This document shows positions 7,132-8,069 of a DNA stretch of 8,069 nt, one piece after another; the first letter of the stretch is position 1; each line of letters starts with the position of its first letter. Where the stretch lies: assembly GCA_964429355.1 (NCBI GenBank), contig CAYSCH010000415.1, positions 1 to 8,069 on the forward strand, read 5' to 3'. The notes below the pieces were generated by a model, which was given only the letters and a program-made list of their open reading frames with translations, had not been told where the DNA came from and searched no databases. This DNA is from JAAYAY01 sp964429355. Lineage in GTDB: Bacteria; Planctomycetota; Planctomycetia; Pirellulales; Thermoguttaceae. Made by a program: the position numbers and the translations under genes.

Positions 7132-7263
7132 GACGCCCAAGACAGTTTCGTTATTTGGGACTGGCCCGTGGGGCCTCTGGCGGAGTTTGGTCGGGTGGCC
7201 ACCTTGCCCTTGCCACCCGGTCTGACCGTTGTGGAATACGGTCCGGCAGAGGCCCCCATTTTT
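7132..7263 (+). ncRNA. Candidate structured leader RNA or small RNA from the sigma54 promoter
   Basis: From the predicted start near 7132 the transcript would fold into a closing stem and two enclosed arms. The outer stem pairs 7170-7184 with 7242-7256 in 14 of 15 positions. The first arm pairs 7189-7199 with 7212-7222 (11 pairs including two G-U, loop 12 bases). The second arm pairs 7225-7229 with 7238-7242, sharing one base with the outer stem. A small extra stem CCCAA/TTGGG (7136-7140 with 7155-7159) precedes it. It fits no RNA class I recognise. It could be a free small RNA of about 130 bases or the regulatory leader of the FliL-like gene. Existence of the fold is clear on paper; function is inference. 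Confidence 0.4.
7170..7263 (+). terminator. Intrinsic-terminator-like stem with T tract
   Basis: The outer stem begins with ten uninterrupted pairs (7170-7179 with 7247-7256), nearly all G-C. One C and one A after its 3' arm comes T5 (7259-7263). That is the layout of a rho-independent terminator reading rightward. No T run follows the stem on the opposite strand, so the direction is fixed. Its loop is unusually large because it holds two further hairpins, which argues for an RNA that ends in, or is attenuated by, this structure. No rightward coding gene ends upstream of it. Confidence 0.45.
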
Positions 7264-7493
7264 ATGCGCGGACCATGCTCTTTTTGCCCAGCGGGGGGGC
7301 TCACGGTGAGGTAGAGTTGCCATATAGAACGCGCCGTGGGGGCCACAGGCTGCAGGTCTCTTACCTGTCAGGGCTGGACACCACCTGTTCCCGCACGAGC
7401 TTTCGACGAGGTGACGCGTCCGGCAGGCGCTGTCCGCTGGGGCCGGGGCGTCATTCCAGGACAGTTTCTCGAGCAGATCGGTCTTTTGCAGCC
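7264..7493 (+). other. Untranslated region before the FliL-like gene
   Basis: No convincing gene. It is in frame with the downstream gene and free of stops back to 7077, but codons here encode an Arg/Ser-rich string with no domain character. It holds a hairpin, CTGCAGGT (7350-7357) with ACCTG-t-CAG (7363-7371) around the loop CTCTT. It also holds TGGGGGCC (7337-7344), a perfect complement to the 3' arm of the terminator-like stem (7251-7258). Together with 7132-7263 it forms a leader of about 360 bases if transcription starts at the sigma54 promoter. Confidence 0.4.
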
Positions 7494-8069
7494 ATGGGAC
7501 CGGAACCGAAACCGCCACCACCCATGCCGGATGAGGAAGAGGCTCAAAGCAAGCCTTCGGCGAAGATGATCTCGTGGAAGGCGAAGGTTGCGTCCTACGC
7601 CTTCCCGATCGCATTGGCCGTTTCGATTCTCGCCAATCTCGTGGGCGTTTTTTACTTCCGATCCCTTGCGATTCAGGTCTATCCGCTGGCCCCCCAGGAG
7701 ATCTCCCTGGGAAACTACAGTTTCGTGTCGGAAGAGCATGTGCCCGGCCAAGTTACCCAGGCCCAGTTCGCACTCCATGTCGAACTGATACGTCAGGCAG
7801 CGGAACCAGCTCGCCGGCTGCTCGAGGTTCGGCGGTACAGAGTTCGCCAGAACCTGGAGGAGTTATTGCGTACCGCCCATGGTGGGGATTTCAGCGACCC
7901 AACTCTGCGGGGGTTGAAGGGGCAGATCCAGAAACGGATCAACGAGACCCTGGAAATCCATGCGGTTGCCGACGTGATTGTCACGGATCTCCGCCTGGAG
8001 CGGTCCCCGCCGCGAACCGCCAGTGGCCAGACGGGGGGGAAGAACGTCCCCTGGGTTGAGCCGACTGCC
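7494..8069 (+). CDS. FliL-like single-pass membrane protein (3' partial)
   Basis: From ATG 7494 the frame stays open for 192 codons to the right edge, with no stop in the window. The N-terminus is a short cytoplasmic Pro/Glu-rich segment (MGPEPKPPPPMPDEEE). Residues about 33-56 form one membrane helix (YAFPIALAVSILANLVGVFYF). The rest would be periplasmic. Residues 69-100 give two strands (ISLGNYSFV, QFALHVELI). Residues about 115-167 match the FliL signature layout: an RVRQNLEELLR helix, then LKGQIQKRINETLEIHAV, then DVIVTDLRL. FliL surrounds the flagellar stator and affects torque and swarming; a non-flagellar relative is possible because no other flagellar gene is visible. Start choice is uncertain: ATG 7524 is in frame, neither start has a Shine-Dalgarno site, and ATG 7275 would add 73 residues of unlikely sequence. 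Its promoter is probably the sigma54 site at 7105. Confidence 0.65.
   Translation, partial: MGPEPKPPPPMPDEEEAQSKPSAKMISWKAKVASYAFPIALAVSILANLVGVFYFRSLAIQVYPLAPQEISLGNYSFVSEEHVPGQVTQAQFALHVELIRQAAEPARRLLEVRRYRVRQNLEELLRTAHGGDFSDPTLRGLKGQIQKRINETLEIHAVADVIVTDLRLERSPPRTASGQTGGKNVPWVEPTA

Noticed and set aside
7051..7314. Possible 87-residue small protein
   Set aside because: Contains the sigma54 promoter and the folded RNA within its span, has no ribosome site and no recognised features.
7275..7493. In-frame N-terminal extension of the FliL-like protein from ATG 7275
   Set aside because: Adds 73 residues of Arg/Ser-rich sequence before an N-terminus that already fits a FliL-type protein; no ribosome site.
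7126..7614. 162-codon open frame on the minus strand
   Set aside because: Low-complexity, Arg/Pro/Ser-rich translation that overlaps the start of the FliL-like gene; no motif.

Overview
The window looks like part of a metagenome-assembled genome from a Gram-negative, GC-rich bacterium, most likely a planctomycete or a close relative in the PVC group. This is inferred from protein character: a FliL-like protein, a lipoprotein with a degenerate transglutaminase-like domain and a Pro/Ala/Glu-rich tail, a lipid kinase, scarce Shine-Dalgarno signals, and clustered glycosyltransferases. No rRNA or tRNA was seen. A run of ten Ns at 6146-6155 marks a scaffold join.

Left third (1-2428, + strand): a glycan-building block. 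A glycosyltransferase that is open at the left edge appears to fuse a GT-B acceptor-type domain to a GT-A domain with a DTD motif. It is followed after 12 bases by a GT2-type glycosyltransferase. Behind that lies the 28-codon tail of a lost paralogue of the first gene, ending 6 bases from the convergent lipoprotein gene.

Middle (2429-6819, - strand): transcription runs leftward through a diacylglycerol-kinase-like lipid kinase, then kdsA (Kdo-8-phosphate synthase, metal-dependent type), then a large lipoprotein 22 bases downstream of kdsA. The 200-base gap before kdsA holds a candidate sigma70-type promoter and a perfect CRP/FNR-family palindrome. The lipid kinase is split into two frames by the N gap. 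The two gap flanks share GATATCG, and joining them there restores one continuous reading frame, so the break is an assembly artefact.

Right part (6820-8069): a divergent intergenic region of about 670 bases. It holds a leftward sigma70-type promoter for the kinase and a near-consensus sigma54 (-24/-12) promoter pointing right. Downstream of the latter is a GC-rich three-armed RNA fold closed by a T tract, then the start of a FliL-like single-pass membrane protein that runs off the right edge. The sigma54 promoter, the terminator-like folded leader and the FliL-like gene together are the most interesting part of the window: either a sigma54-driven small RNA or an attenuated leader controlling a flagellar-type gene.

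Taken together, the genes point to cell-envelope work: Kdo for lipopolysaccharide, sugar transfer, phospholipid turnover, an outer-envelope lipoprotein and an inner-membrane FliL-type protein.
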